Origin: Caloramator sp.
GTDB lineage: Bacteria; Bacillota; Clostridia; Clostridiales; Caloramatoraceae
Assembly (NCBI GenBank): GCA_026417075.1
Contig: JAOADY010000041.1
Span: forward strand, 1-45,816
DNA: 45,816 nt
Direction: 5' to 3'
Shown here: positions 19,801 through 29,397 of the stretch, piece after piece
Layout: the number at the start of each line of letters is the position of its first letter
How positions within the stretch are numbered: the first letter of the stretch is position 1
Made by a program: the position numbers and the translations under genes
The notes under the pieces: model-generated
Databases searched by the model: none
The model's input: only the letters and a program-made list of their open reading frames with translations
Told to the model about the DNA's origin: nothing

Positions 19801-20568
19801 TTATTTGTATTTTATATAATAACTCCATTTAGAGTTTGTGTAATTCCCCTCCAAAACATATATTACCTTTGAACCAAGGCTGTCAGTTACTGTAACATAA
19901 GTTTTGCATGTATTGTCGTTGTACTTTCTTGTATCTATCAATATATAGTAATCGTATTTTTCCGATTCCTTAGGAAATTTTACGGTTATACCTTTATTAT
20001 CAATATTTTCTATCATCTTTTTCTGTTCTAACGATGTTATATATTTTGTAACAAGAAAATCCTTTTTTATATCGACAGCAGCAATTTGTCCGTTTTTTAT
20101 ATTTATTTTTTCAAATATTAAAGAAAGCAGGGATTCATAATACTCCGATACGTGCTTAAAACTCCCCTTCTTCATAAGTCGATTTATAAATTCATCTTCA
20201 ATAGAATTATCTACATGATAACTCCTTCCCTTATCATCATAAAGATTTGCTGTATTCTCATCTTCTATCCCTGCGATGTATTTAAAGCTTACAACGCATT
20301 TGGACTCGCTATAAAAATCAAATGTAAAATCGCTCTCAAGGGTTGAATCGGATTTTGCATCCTTTGCTTCAAGTATTATATTACTGAACCTCTCAATCGT
20401 TTTTTTATCTATAATCGTATACTTTCCGGCATATTTATTATTCATTACAGTTATTCTTTCAATATCCTTATCTATTCTTAAGTTTGTTAAGGCCGGATTC
20501 TTTTTTCTTCCCATACAGGAAGTAAACAAAAAAGGTATAATGATAAGTAAAGCTACTACTCTTTTCAT
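19801..20568 (-). CDS. Putative lipoprotein
   Basis: MKRVVALLIIIPFLFTSCMGRKK: lipobox-like FTSC after a short hydrophobic signal. Confidence 0.7.
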   Translation of the reverse strand: MKRVVALLIIIPFLFTSCMGRKKNPALTNLRIDKDIERITVMNNKYAGKYTIIDKKTIERFSNIILEAKDAKSDSTLESDFTFDFYSESKCVVSFKYIAGIEDENTANLYDDKGRSYHVDNSIEDEFINRLMKKGSFKHVSEYYESLLSLIFEKINIKNGQIAAVDIKKDFLVTKYITSLEQKKMIENIDNKGITVKFPKESEKYDYYILIDTRKYNDNTCKTYVTVTDSLGSKVIYVLEGNYTNSKWSYYIKYK

Positions 20569-20572
20569 ACGC

Positions 20573-21109
20573 TCACCCTTCTATTGTTTTTGCCATATAA
20601 TAAGTGTCATAGTATCTTCCATCTATAAAAAGCGATTTTTTAAGATGTCCTTCTATTTCAAAGCCAAATTTTTTATAAAGATTTATCGCCCTTTCATTGT
20701 CCGTCCTTACTTCAAGAGCTATCTTTTTAATAGTATTATTTTCAACAGCCCATTTTAAAAAATAATCTATCATACATGAACCTATCCCTAAATTCCAATA
20801 ATCTTTTAAAATATATATTCCCATATCTCCCCTGTGCATTATTCTTTTTCTGGCTGATGCTATAAAACTTAAAATGCCAACTATTTTGTCATCAACAATT
20901 GCAACAATTAATAGGCAGTTGTGTCTGTTTCTTATGTTTCTAATAAGTATTTTTTCCTCTTCTATACTGAAATAATAATCATCCATTCCAAAGGTTAAAT
21001 TATCCGTTTCTCCTCCTATTTTATCTGATAGGCGAACTATTTCCCCCGCATCCTCCTCTCTTGCTTTTCTTATTCTTAATGTCTTTCCGTTTTTTAAATT
21101 AAAAAGCAT
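20573..21109 (-). CDS. GNAT-family N-acetyltransferase
   Basis: LRIRKAREEDAGEIVRLS..., GDMGIYILKDYWNLGIGSCMIDYFLKWA, LEVRTDNERAINLYKKFGFEIEGHLKKSLFIDGRYYDTYYMAK. Confidence 0.9.
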   Translation of the reverse strand: MLFNLKNGKTLRIRKAREEDAGEIVRLSDKIGGETDNLTFGMDDYYFSIEEEKILIRNIRNRHNCLLIVAIVDDKIVGILSFIASARKRIMHRGDMGIYILKDYWNLGIGSCMIDYFLKWAVENNTIKKIALEVRTDNERAINLYKKFGFEIEGHLKKSLFIDGRYYDTYYMAKTIEG

Positions 21110-21147
21110 ATATCCCCCTCCATAATTATTTTATATCAAAAAAACAA

Positions 21148-21171
21148 AAAGTACAGACTAGCTGTACTTTA
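21148..21171 (-). terminator. Intrinsic terminator overlapping the lgt stop codon
   Basis: Minus strand TAAAGTACAGCTAGTCTGTACTTTTTGTTTTTTTG; TAA at 21169-21171 is at the stem base. Confidence 0.85.
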
Positions 21172-21939
21172 GTCATGAGAGGCAGGAGATTTAATTATTC
21201 TATCAAAATTATATATTATTATACCTCCAATTAATACGAAAATACATATAAATTGAGAGGTTGACAGAATACCAATACTTCCTCGAGGGTCGTTTCTAAA
21301 AAACTCTATAATAAATCTCCCTATGCTATATAATATCATATAAAGCCCTGCTATTTTCCCATCATCTCTTTTCTTTGATGCAAAAACTAAGAGCATAGCA
21401 GCTATAAAAAAATTCCCAAAACTAGACATTAGCTGCGTTGGATACAGGGGCACATTATTTGGCGCATAGTCAGATATTTTAAAAGTAACTGCAAAGGGAA
21501 AATTGTGAGCTTCTCTGCCGTAGCAGCAGCCTGCACAAAAGCATCCAATTCTTCCTATACCTTGTCCTAGCGCAATTGAAGGCGCTAAAAGATCAAAATG
21601 CTTTATAAAGCTTATCTTTTTTGTCCTGCAATATATATATGCTGAAACAGCGCCTCCGATTATAGCTCCATATACAACAAATCCCTCTTTAATCATATAT
21701 TTTATAGAGGAGGGATCTTTAAAAATCGTCGGCATTTCAGCTATAAAAAATAAAAGCTTTGCGCCGATTAAACCACCTATTATGCCATATAGGGCTATAT
21801 CTATTATATAATCGGTATTAAATCCTCTTTTCTCGCCTCTGTATAGTCCAAGCAAAAGAGCACAGACAATTGCCAAAGACATAAGAACACCGTAGGAAGC
21901 TATTGTCAGCTTACCTATTTTAAATAATATTGGATGCAT
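21169..21939 (-). CDS. lgt: Prolipoprotein diacylglyceryl transferase
   Basis: GIIGGLIGAKLLFF, GQGIGRIGCFCAGCCYG, YPTQLMSSFGNF, GRFIIEFFRNDPRG. Confidence 0.96.
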   Translation of the reverse strand: MHPILFKIGKLTIASYGVLMSLAIVCALLLGLYRGEKRGFNTDYIIDIALYGIIGGLIGAKLLFFIAEMPTIFKDPSSIKYMIKEGFVVYGAIIGGAVSAYIYCRTKKISFIKHFDLLAPSIALGQGIGRIGCFCAGCCYGREAHNFPFAVTFKISDYAPNNVPLYPTQLMSSFGNFFIAAMLLVFASKKRDDGKIAGLYMILYSIGRFIIEFFRNDPRGSIGILSTSQFICIFVLIGGIIIYNFDRIIKSPASHD

Positions 21940-22109
21940 AATAAAACCCTCGAATAAAAATAATAATAGAGAATTAATATAAAACCCTTTTATTTATAAT
22001 TTATACTATTTTTCTTAATTTGTCCATAGTTTCATAAAACAAGAACAAATTTTTATAAATACTACTTCTATTATATAACTTATAAATAAAAAATTCAAAA
22101 CATATTAAA

Positions 22110-22127
22110 AGGCGGTTTTGCCGCCTA
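22110..22127 (-). terminator. Intrinsic terminator overlapping stop codon of the 22125..23246 gene
   Basis: Minus strand TCATAGGCGGCAAAACCGCCTTTTAATA; TAG at 22125-22127. Confidence 0.8.
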
Positions 22128-23246
22128 TGATTTTGGAATCATAATACATCCTGTATAGGGATTATAAAACATTGCCCATAGACCCTTTTCCCCTTCGTTC
22201 ATCTTAAACCACTTTGTAAAGCCAGTCATCCCCATATAAGGCTGATCCTCAGCGGCTAATCTGCCTTCTATTCCATAGACTATAGCTTTAACCTCTCCGT
22301 TATTATCATACTTTATTCCGAAATAATAATGTCCAATCTTTTTAATATATTTTATATAATTTATATAAGGATATGCCATTAAAGGATGATATATAGTGCA
22401 GTAATATGGATAATTAGAATCCTCAACAGTTTCATATTCCTCTTTAAAGGGTATCTTCCACCATCTATAACCCTTTAAATCATCACAAAGTTCATAAGCC
22501 TCTTCAAAATCCTTTAAAATCCTATGGAAAACCTGAGCATGAGTTTTTCTCTTTTTTACTTTATCCCCTCTTGTTAATTCGTATTCTTCATATTCTTTTC
22601 CCTCTTCTATTTTTTCCATATCAACATTATCTTCATTTATTATGTCATCCCTTTGCTCTTCCTTTATATCTTCCTCATCTTTTTTATCTTCCCTGTTTTC
22701 TTCCTCATCATTTTCCCTTTGAACTTCCTTTTTAATCTGTTCCTCATATTCTCTAAATTTTCTCGCCTCTTCTATTAGCTCTTCTTCTTTTATTTCTTTT
22801 CTCTCTTTTATACTATTTTCTTTATTTTCCACTTGGAATTTTTCTCTCCACTCTATTTTTTCCTTGCTCGCATATCCTGCAAGAGGAGATAATATTTTGT
22901 CTCCCTCTACGATTACAGCCGAAATCATAAATTTATCTATGGTCATACCTGTACCTGCTATATCCTCTTCTTTATATTCCCAAAATGTCTCTCCTCTCCC
23001 GGTGTCATCAACAGCTATCTCTCCTAGCCTTGCAACTACTGCTGGGTTTTTACTTCCATCTATCATGCAACATATATATGGGCCCTTATCCTTTACAAGG
23101 TTTTGAACATAAACAGTTATCTTGCATTTACCGTTTCTCGTTTCTATTTTTGTATATCCTGTAGGCTGCTTGTCAAGTGCAATTCCAAAACCCTTATCTT
23201 CTTCTTGAAATATTATAAAATAGCGATTATATTTTTTACTTGTCAC
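22125..23246 (-). CDS. Conserved hypothetical protein with two ordered regions flanking a highly charged linker
   Basis: N-terminal VTSKKYNRYFIIFQEEDKGFGIALDKQPTGYTKIETRNGKCKITVYVQNL; K/E/D-rich middle; C-terminal GYRWWKIPFKEEYETVEDSNYPYYCTIYHPLMAYPYI..YYFGIKYD; GTG 23246 with GGGAGGGG SD. Confidence 0.75.
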   Translation of the reverse strand: MTSKKYNRYFIIFQEEDKGFGIALDKQPTGYTKIETRNGKCKITVYVQNLVKDKGPYICCMIDGSKNPAVVARLGEIAVDDTGRGETFWEYKEEDIAGTGMTIDKFMISAVIVEGDKILSPLAGYASKEKIEWREKFQVENKENSIKERKEIKEEELIEEARKFREYEEQIKKEVQRENDEEENREDKKDEEDIKEEQRDDIINEDNVDMEKIEEGKEYEEYELTRGDKVKKRKTHAQVFHRILKDFEEAYELCDDLKGYRWWKIPFKEEYETVEDSNYPYYCTIYHPLMAYPYINYIKYIKKIGHYYFGIKYDNNGEVKAIVYGIEGRLAAEDQPYMGMTGFTKWFKMNEGEKGLWAMFYNPYTGCIMIPKS

Positions 23247-23314
23247 TATTTCCCCTCCCAATTCACCTTATCATTATAATATATGTAGAATTGGAAGGAA
23301 TGTGAACTAAATTT

Positions 23315-24160
23315 TTAAATTAACTTTTTAATCTCATCGGAAAGTTTTCCAAACTCCTCAAGGCTTAAAGTTTCTCCCCTTCTTGAAGAATCAATTTTTG
23401 AATTTTCAAAAGCACACTTTAATTTTTCATCCCCAATCCCTAAGGGCTTTAGAGCATTCCAAAGTGTTTTCCTTCTCATATTAAAGGCACTCCTTATAAC
23501 CTTAAATAACATAGATTCATCAATAACTGTTATTGAAGGTTTTTCCTTTATATCCATCCTTATTATCATAGATTCAACCTTAGGTTTTGGAATAAAGCAG
23601 TTTTTTGAAACCCTAGCAATTTTTTTAACGTCGCAGTAGTAGTTACAAAGAAGGGATAAGGAGCCATACTCGCTGCTTCCCGTCTTTGCTATTATCCTGT
23701 CGGCAACCTCTTTTTGTATCATAAGCGTAAGACTTTTAATATTAGTTTTCTGATTTAAAATGTTCGTTATAAAAGGCGTAGTAAGATAATAGGGAAGATT
23801 CGCTGCTACCTTTACATTTTCAAGGTCTTCTTCTTCAATTAATCTTTTAAAATCAAACTTTAAGGCATCGCCATGTATTATCTTTATGTTTTCATAATTT
23901 CCTAATGTTTCTTTTAAAATTTCAATAAGTGAGTCGTCTATTTCAACCGATACAACCCTTTTACAGCATTTTGCCATTGCCTGAGTTAATGTTCCAATGC
24001 CAGGGCCTACTTCAATTACACAGTCATCCTGTTTAAGCTCTGCTCCTTCTATAATCTTGTTTAAAATGTTCTCGTCTATAAGAAAATTTTGTCCAAGGTT
24101 TTTATTAAATTTAAAACCGAAATGATTTACTATATCTAAAGTTTTAGATGTTAAACTCAT
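23315..24160 (-). CDS. rsmA: 16S rRNA (adenine1518-N6/adenine1519-N6)-dimethyltransferase
   Basis: FKFNKNLGQNFLIDENILNKII, VIEVGPGIGTLTQAMA, VAANLPYYLTTPFI. Confidence 0.97.
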   Translation of the reverse strand: MSLTSKTLDIVNHFGFKFNKNLGQNFLIDENILNKIIEGAELKQDDCVIEVGPGIGTLTQAMAKCCKRVVSVEIDDSLIEILKETLGNYENIKIIHGDALKFDFKRLIEEEDLENVKVAANLPYYLTTPFITNILNQKTNIKSLTLMIQKEVADRIIAKTGSSEYGSLSLLCNYYCDVKKIARVSKNCFIPKPKVESMIIRMDIKEKPSITVIDESMLFKVIRSAFNMRRKTLWNALKPLGIGDEKLKCAFENSKIDSSRRGETLSLEEFGKLSDEIKKLI

Positions 24161-24161
24161 A

Positions 24162-24710
24162 TTAATTCCCCTTTACTTTTTTAATTGCCCTCTCATATTC
24201 TTCCCTTGTTATTCCGTATCTATTTAATCTGTTAAGAAACTGCTTTGCATTTCCATATCCTATCCCAAGCTCTGCCCCTACCTTGTCCCTTAAATCCGAT
24301 GATTTTTCATCTCCATTAAGGCCGTATCTATATAAATCCTCCATAGTAAATTCTTCTCTTCCTGAAATTTCGGTTTTAACCTTTGATAAGGCATCTATTA
24401 TATCCTCAGGGGATGCGTTTTCAATACCTATATCCCCATTCTTTGTTGCCTTATTTTTAGGTAGAAAGGCATGTTTACAGCCCGGCACCCTTTCGCTTAT
24501 TGTTTTTCTTATTCTCTCTCCTGCAAAATCCGGGTCGGTAAATATTATAACTCCTCTTTTTTGTACTGCAGTCTTTATTCTTTCAATAGTTTTATCAGTT
24601 ATTCCAAAACCAGATGTTGCTATAACTTCTGCATCTACTGCCCTTTTTACAGCAGTAATATCATCCCTGCCTTCAACTACTATTATCTCTTTAATCATTT
24701 TATCCTCCAT
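24162..24710 (-). CDS. rnmV: Ribonuclease M5
   Basis: IKEIIVVEGRDDITAVKRAVDAEVIATSGFGI Toprim domain, IFTDPDFAGERIRK, adjacent to rsmA. Confidence 0.95.
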   Translation of the reverse strand: MEDKMIKEIIVVEGRDDITAVKRAVDAEVIATSGFGITDKTIERIKTAVQKRGVIIFTDPDFAGERIRKTISERVPGCKHAFLPKNKATKNGDIGIENASPEDIIDALSKVKTEISGREEFTMEDLYRYGLNGDEKSSDLRDKVGAELGIGYGNAKQFLNRLNRYGITREEYERAIKKVKGN

Positions 24711-24750
24711 TTAATATATTTTAAGGTCTTTTTTATATTATAACAAAAAA

Positions 24751-24775
24751 AGATAAGGCGCAATCCGCCTTATCT
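24751..24775 (-). terminator. Intrinsic terminator embedding the stop codon of the yabE-like gene
   Basis: Minus strand AGATAAGGCGGATTGCGCCTTATCTTTTTTTG; TAA at 24770-24772 is inside the 10-bp stem. Confidence 0.88.
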
Positions 24776-25822
24776 TACGATATATACATCTACATATTTT
24801 GTGCTCCAGTTTCTATATTCTCTAGTCCCTGGATGAAAATAAAGGTCTATAATCTTACCCTTTACTGCTCCGCCTGTATCCTCTGCAATAGCAAAGCCAT
24901 AGCCTTCAACATAAAGCCTCGTACCGAGAGGAATAACCCTAGGATCAACTGCAACAGTGCTGTATCCATCAGGATTTCGTTTTGCCCTTGTCCCTGAACT
25001 TGTAATTCCAAAGCCAGAATCTCCTGGCCTTTTCCCCGTTGAAGCAAAGTCTGCAGTATAGGATGTTGCCTTCATAACAAGTTTTCTTGTATAGTATACT
25101 CTATCGCCTCCACGGGAAGGTATAAACCAAGATAGAGTCCCAACGGCAACTACCTTATTAATAGGCTTTTTCCTAACCTTTTCACCTGCTTTAAATCTTG
25201 AAACCTCTATTCCGTCTTCGTAAACTACCTTTGTTGTTACGATTTTTTCTCCTGAAGTACCTTCCTGCAGCACTTTAACTGTTCCCTTTGCAAGATTATT
25301 ATCGTTTCTTTTAATTGTCTTAAAGGGAATTTGAAGAGTTGTAGCAATAATCTCCTCTTTAACCCTCGTTACTTTAATGTCCAAATCTTTAATAATCTTT
25401 GATGAAAGGGTTGGAACCACCTTATCCTTTTCATTTAAAGCAATTCCCTTAGACTTTAAAACCTCATTTACTGTGTCAAAGGCAGTATAGACTTTCTCAA
25501 CTTTCCCATCATATCTTACAGTTATAGGTACTGCACGTTTTATAGAAATTTTCATGTCCTTTCTTACTGTACTGTCAAGACCCGGCAATACTCTGTCCCA
25601 TTGACCAACTTTAATATCAGCTGATTTTAAAACATCTTTAACTTTAGGCTCTCTAGTAGTTATTTTTGTTGTTTTTCCATCTACTTCAACATAAACGTCT
25701 TTTTTCATTCTTTCCACAGAAACAAAAAGAATCATTAAAGTTAAAAGAACAGAGGCAATAAGCGCAGGATCTGTTAGTAGCTTTCTTAGCTTTAACAATG
25801 CTATTTTTCTGCTGTCTTCCAT
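24770..25822 (-). CDS. yabE: YabE-like cell wall protein (DUF348 repeats, G5 domain, 3D domain)
   Basis: VYVEVDGKTTKITTREPKVKDVLKSADIKVG and repeat; G5-like region; C-terminal MKATSYTAD...GTRAKRNPDGYSTVAVDPRVIPLGTRLYVEGYGFAIAEDTGGAVKGKIIDLYF; ATG 25822 after AGGAGGT. Confidence 0.92.
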   Translation of the reverse strand: MEDSRKIALLKLRKLLTDPALIASVLLTLMILFVSVERMKKDVYVEVDGKTTKITTREPKVKDVLKSADIKVGQWDRVLPGLDSTVRKDMKISIKRAVPITVRYDGKVEKVYTAFDTVNEVLKSKGIALNEKDKVVPTLSSKIIKDLDIKVTRVKEEIIATTLQIPFKTIKRNDNNLAKGTVKVLQEGTSGEKIVTTKVVYEDGIEVSRFKAGEKVRKKPINKVVAVGTLSWFIPSRGGDRVYYTRKLVMKATSYTADFASTGKRPGDSGFGITSSGTRAKRNPDGYSTVAVDPRVIPLGTRLYVEGYGFAIAEDTGGAVKGKIIDLYFHPGTREYRNWSTKYVDVYIVR

Positions 25823-26192
25823 AATTTTACCTCCTTTCAAGATTGGATATACCAATCCTCGCTGGTACTATTTATAACAAATGCCTCAATTGGCATATAT
25901 AAGCCTTTATAATAAATTATAACCAAATATGATTCCTTTATTCACTGCCAGCTTCGGAGTGTAAAATCATAACTATTATATACCATATACCTTTTTTTTA
26001 TTAATCTTATATGTAGCAATATAAGACTATATTTTTATAAATTACTTTATTTTATAAAAATATAACTTTAATTCTTACTATAGCTCTATATAGCTTAATT
26101 ATTATTCAAATTGCTTGGTTTTCGACAAATTATATTACATATTATGGATAATTTATGGAATTTTTTAGTAAAAAATATTTGAGTAAAAAGAA

Positions 26193-26212
26193 AAGGCGCA
26201 TCACTGCACCTT
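26193..26212 (-). terminator. Intrinsic terminator with the tatD stop codon in its loop
   Basis: Minus strand AAGGTGCA-GTGA-TGCGCCTTTTCTTTTT; TGA at 26201-26203. Confidence 0.75.
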
Positions 26213-26965
26213 AAGATTAAAAAGTCTTGCCGCATTTTCATAGGTAATACTACATGCCTTATCATAGCTTATATTTCTTATCTGTGAAACCTTTTCTATT
26301 ATATAGGGAAGATATGAAGAATCGTTTCTCTCTCCTCTACAGGGAACTGGAGTCATATAGGGGCAGTCAGTTTCAATGAGTATTCTATCCTCTGGAACTT
26401 TCTCTAAAACCTCGATAGCCTTTCTTGCATTTTTAAAGGTTATAACCCCCGTAAAGCCTATATAATATCCAAGCTTTACAGCCTCAATTGCACTCTCGCA
26501 GCTTCCTGAAAAGCAGTGGAGAACTCCTTTAACTTCTTTAAACTCTAAAAGAACCTTTAAAGTATCCTCCATGGCATCACGGCTGTGAACTACGACAGGA
26601 AGATTTAAACATCTAGCAAGGTCCATCTGCTCTTTAAAGCATTTTATCTGCTCATCTTTGTCATAGCCTTCATAGTGATAATCAAGTCCAATCTCTCCTA
26701 TTGATAGTATTTTTTTATTTTGCGCTAAGTCCCCTATTTTGTTTATGTTCCCCTTTAAATCCTTTGGAAACTCTGGATGAATACCAAGGGCACCGTATAT
26801 AAAATCATGCTTTGATACAATTTCAAATACCTTTTCAATCGATGCCATATTAGAGGAACAATTTAAAACTGCACTAACTCCACTTTTTTTAATTTTATCA
26901 ATAACCTCTTCCCTGTCTTTGTCAAAGGCTTCATCGTCATAGTGGGCATGAGAATCAAATATCAT
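26201..26965 (-). CDS. tatD: TatD-family metal-dependent hydrolase
   Basis: MIFDSHAHYDDEAFDKDREEVI, SIGEIGLDYHY, VVHSRDAMEDT, VLHCFSGS, LIETDCPYMTPVPCRG. Confidence 0.96.
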   Translation of the reverse strand: MIFDSHAHYDDEAFDKDREEVIDKIKKSGVSAVLNCSSNMASIEKVFEIVSKHDFIYGALGIHPEFPKDLKGNINKIGDLAQNKKILSIGEIGLDYHYEGYDKDEQIKCFKEQMDLARCLNLPVVVHSRDAMEDTLKVLLEFKEVKGVLHCFSGSCESAIEAVKLGYYIGFTGVITFKNARKAIEVLEKVPEDRILIETDCPYMTPVPCRGERNDSSYLPYIIEKVSQIRNISYDKACSITYENAARLFNLKVQ

Positions 26966-28908
26966 TATCTCACCTGGCTTCCTGTTTCTATGTTTCCATC
27001 TACCGTTGCAACAAAAAGCTTTGAATCATCAGGAGTTGAAGCTGCAAGTATCATTCCATAGGAGTCAACTCCTTTAAGTTTTACTGGTTTTAAATTTGCA
27101 ACGAGTATCACTTTCTTGCCAATTAGTTTTTCCGGTTCATAAAACTTTGAAATTCCCGATACAACCTGACGGATTTCACCGTTCATCTCAACTTTTAACT
27201 TTAAGAGCTTATTTGAGCCCTTGATTTTTTCACATTCTACTACTTTAACAACCCTAAGGTCTATTTTATCAAAGTCATCTATTGTTATTTCATCCTTTAT
27301 TTTTTCCATATCAATCTTCTTTTCACTTTCCTTTTGCGCTTCTTTTAAGCTTTCAAGCTCTAAAAGCTTTTTATCAACATCTATCCTCGGGAAAAGAATT
27401 TCTCCTCTTTTAACTTCAATTCCATCGGGAGTTTTTCCAAATTCTAAAACTGTATCCCATGCTAATATGTCACTGCTAAAGCTAAACTGACTGTTTATTT
27501 TTGCACTTGTATCTGGAAGGAAAGAGGATATAAGAATTGATACTATTCTTATGCTCTCAACAAGATTGTATAAAACTCCTGCAAGCCTATCCCTCTTAGT
27601 CTCATCCTTTGAAAGTGCCCATGGCATAGTTTCATCGATATATTTATTTGCCCTTCCTATAAGCCTCCAAATTTCATCCATTGCATCGCTTATTCTAAGA
27701 TTGTTCATTAAATCCTCAACCTTGGTTGCAGCTTCAAGGGCAGTTTTCTTTAAGCTCTCGTCGTACTCCCCTTCAAAGCTTCCCTTTGAAAGTTTTCCAT
27801 TAAAATACTTCTCAACCATTGTTAAAGTTCTTGAAACTAAGTTTCCAAGGTCGTTTGCAAGGTCTGAGTTGATTCTTTTTATGAACATCTCGTTATTAAA
27901 AAGGCCATCTGCTCCAAAGGGTATTTCCCTTAAAAGATAGTATCTTACTGCGTCAACTCCAAAGTGTTCTGAAAGAACTACAGGATCAACTACATTTCCC
28001 TTTGACTTTGACATCTTTCCGCCGTCAACTAATAACCAGCCGTGTCCGAAAACCTGCTTTGGAAGAGGCTCCCCAAGAGCCATAAGCATAATAGGCCATA
28101 TTATAGTGTGAAATCTTACTATATCCTTTCCCACAAGGTGAACATCAGCGGGCCAATACTTTTTATAGTCAGAATCATTATCGCTTCCATAGCCCATTGC
28201 AGTAATGTAGTTTGAAAGGGCATCAACCCATACATATACTACGTGTTTTGGATCAAACTCAACAGGAATTCCCCATGTAAAGGATGTTCTTGAAACGCAA
28301 AGATCATCAAGTCCAGGCTTTAAGAAATTATTTATCATCTCATTTTTTCTCGATTCAGGCTGTATAAAATCCGGATGTTCCTCTATGTACTTTAATAATC
28401 TATCCTGATACTTTGAAAGTTTAAAAAAGTAAGCCTCTTCCTTTGTCCACTCAACGCTTCTTCCGCAATCCGGGCATTTACCGTCAACTAATTGAGTTTC
28501 TGTGAAGAAGGATTCACAGGGAGTGCAGTACCAACCTTCATAGTATCCCTTGTATATGTCACCTTGGTCGTAAAGCTTTTTAAATATCTTTTGTACTGAT
28601 TTTTCATGGTAGTCATCGGTCGTTCTTATAAATCTATCATAGGATATATTCATAAGTTTCCAAAGTTCTTTAATTCCAGCAACTATATTGTCAACATATC
28701 CCTTTGGAGTTGTTCCCTTCCCCTCTGCTATTCTTTGAATTTTTTGTCCATGCTCATCGGTTCCAGTTAAAAACATTACGTCATAGCCTGTTAATCTTTT
28801 AAACCTTGCCATAGCATCAGCAGCAACGGTTGTATATGTATTTCCAATATGAAGTTTATCGCTTGGATAATATATTGGGGTTGTGATGTAATAGGTTTTC
28901 TTTTCCAT
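26965..28908 (-). CDS. metG: Methionyl-tRNA synthetase
   Basis: TTPIYYPSDKLHIGNTYTTVAADAMARFKRLTG; KMSKSKGNVVDP; C-terminal tRNA-binding domain DLRVVKVVECEKIKGSNKLLKLKVEMNGEIRQVVSGIS. Confidence 0.97.
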   Translation of the reverse strand: MEKKTYYITTPIYYPSDKLHIGNTYTTVAADAMARFKRLTGYDVMFLTGTDEHGQKIQRIAEGKGTTPKGYVDNIVAGIKELWKLMNISYDRFIRTTDDYHEKSVQKIFKKLYDQGDIYKGYYEGWYCTPCESFFTETQLVDGKCPDCGRSVEWTKEEAYFFKLSKYQDRLLKYIEEHPDFIQPESRKNEMINNFLKPGLDDLCVSRTSFTWGIPVEFDPKHVVYVWVDALSNYITAMGYGSDNDSDYKKYWPADVHLVGKDIVRFHTIIWPIMLMALGEPLPKQVFGHGWLLVDGGKMSKSKGNVVDPVVLSEHFGVDAVRYYLLREIPFGADGLFNNEMFIKRINSDLANDLGNLVSRTLTMVEKYFNGKLSKGSFEGEYDESLKKTALEAATKVEDLMNNLRISDAMDEIWRLIGRANKYIDETMPWALSKDETKRDRLAGVLYNLVESIRIVSILISSFLPDTSAKINSQFSFSSDILAWDTVLEFGKTPDGIEVKRGEILFPRIDVDKKLLELESLKEAQKESEKKIDMEKIKDEITIDDFDKIDLRVVKVVECEKIKGSNKLLKLKVEMNGEIRQVVSGISKFYEPEKLIGKKVILVANLKPVKLKGVDSYGMILAASTPDDSKLFVATVDGNIETGSQVR

Positions 28909-28995
28909 AAAAATACTCCTTTCGTTTTATAGATATTATATACAAAAATTCAAATGCTGCACTTAAAGCCAACACAACAAATATTTAATAAAAGG

Positions 28996-29275
28996 TACCA
29001 AAAAAGCCTCGCTCCTACCTTTGTAGGGGCGAGGCACCGCTGTACCACCCTAATTCACTCATACCTTGCGGCATGAGCCTTAGCAGGTGATAAAATCACC
29101 CTGCGGTGTAACGGCCGCACCCGTTGCAGCTTACTTATTTTCGGCTGCACTGCTCCAGAGCCATCTTCACATACAGCTTCAATGCCGGCTTTCACCTCCC
29201 CCGGCTCTCTTTAATTGTTACTGAATGCTACTCTTTCCTTCACAGCACTTAAAATTTTTATTTTTCTCACCCCTT
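28996..29275 (-). promoter_or_regulatory. T-box riboswitch leader of metG
   Basis: Minus strand AGGGTGGTACAGCGGTGCC (T-box, 29042-29051 core) followed by terminator GCCTCGCCCCTAC-AAAG-GTAGGAGCGAGGCTTTTTT; candidate Met specifier ATG at 29162-29164 in gtgaagATGgctct. Confidence 0.93.
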
Positions 29276-29368
29276 AGGCAAGATTTCTAAAAATAATATA
29301 TAAAAATTATATTAGCTGGCAGTATTTTGCTACACAAACTTATCATAACTTCATTATATTATACGACA

Positions 29369-29397
29369 ATTTTATGCTTTAAATTAGTATTTGTCAA
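29369..29397 (-). promoter_or_regulatory. Candidate sigma-A promoter for the T-box/metG transcript
   Basis: Minus strand TTGACA-17 nt-TAAAAT. Confidence 0.65.

Noticed and set aside
24283-24714. 143-aa plus-strand ORF over rnmV
   Set aside because: Antisense shadow of a confidently identified minus-strand gene; hydrophobic composition results from complementary codons.
24862-25047. 61-aa minus-strand ORF inside the yabE-like gene in another frame
   Set aside because: Out-of-frame overlap with a well supported 3D-domain coding region.
25856-26200. Possible ydaO/c-di-AMP riboswitch upstream of the yabE-like gene
   Set aside because: Looked for because such genes are often controlled by this class, but I could not see the conserved core; only short hairpins are supported.
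27551-27940. 129-aa plus-strand ORF over metG (also 27221..27490, 30149..30493, 39909..40319)
   Set aside because: Antisense shadow ORFs with Ser/Leu/Phe-rich composition and no start context.
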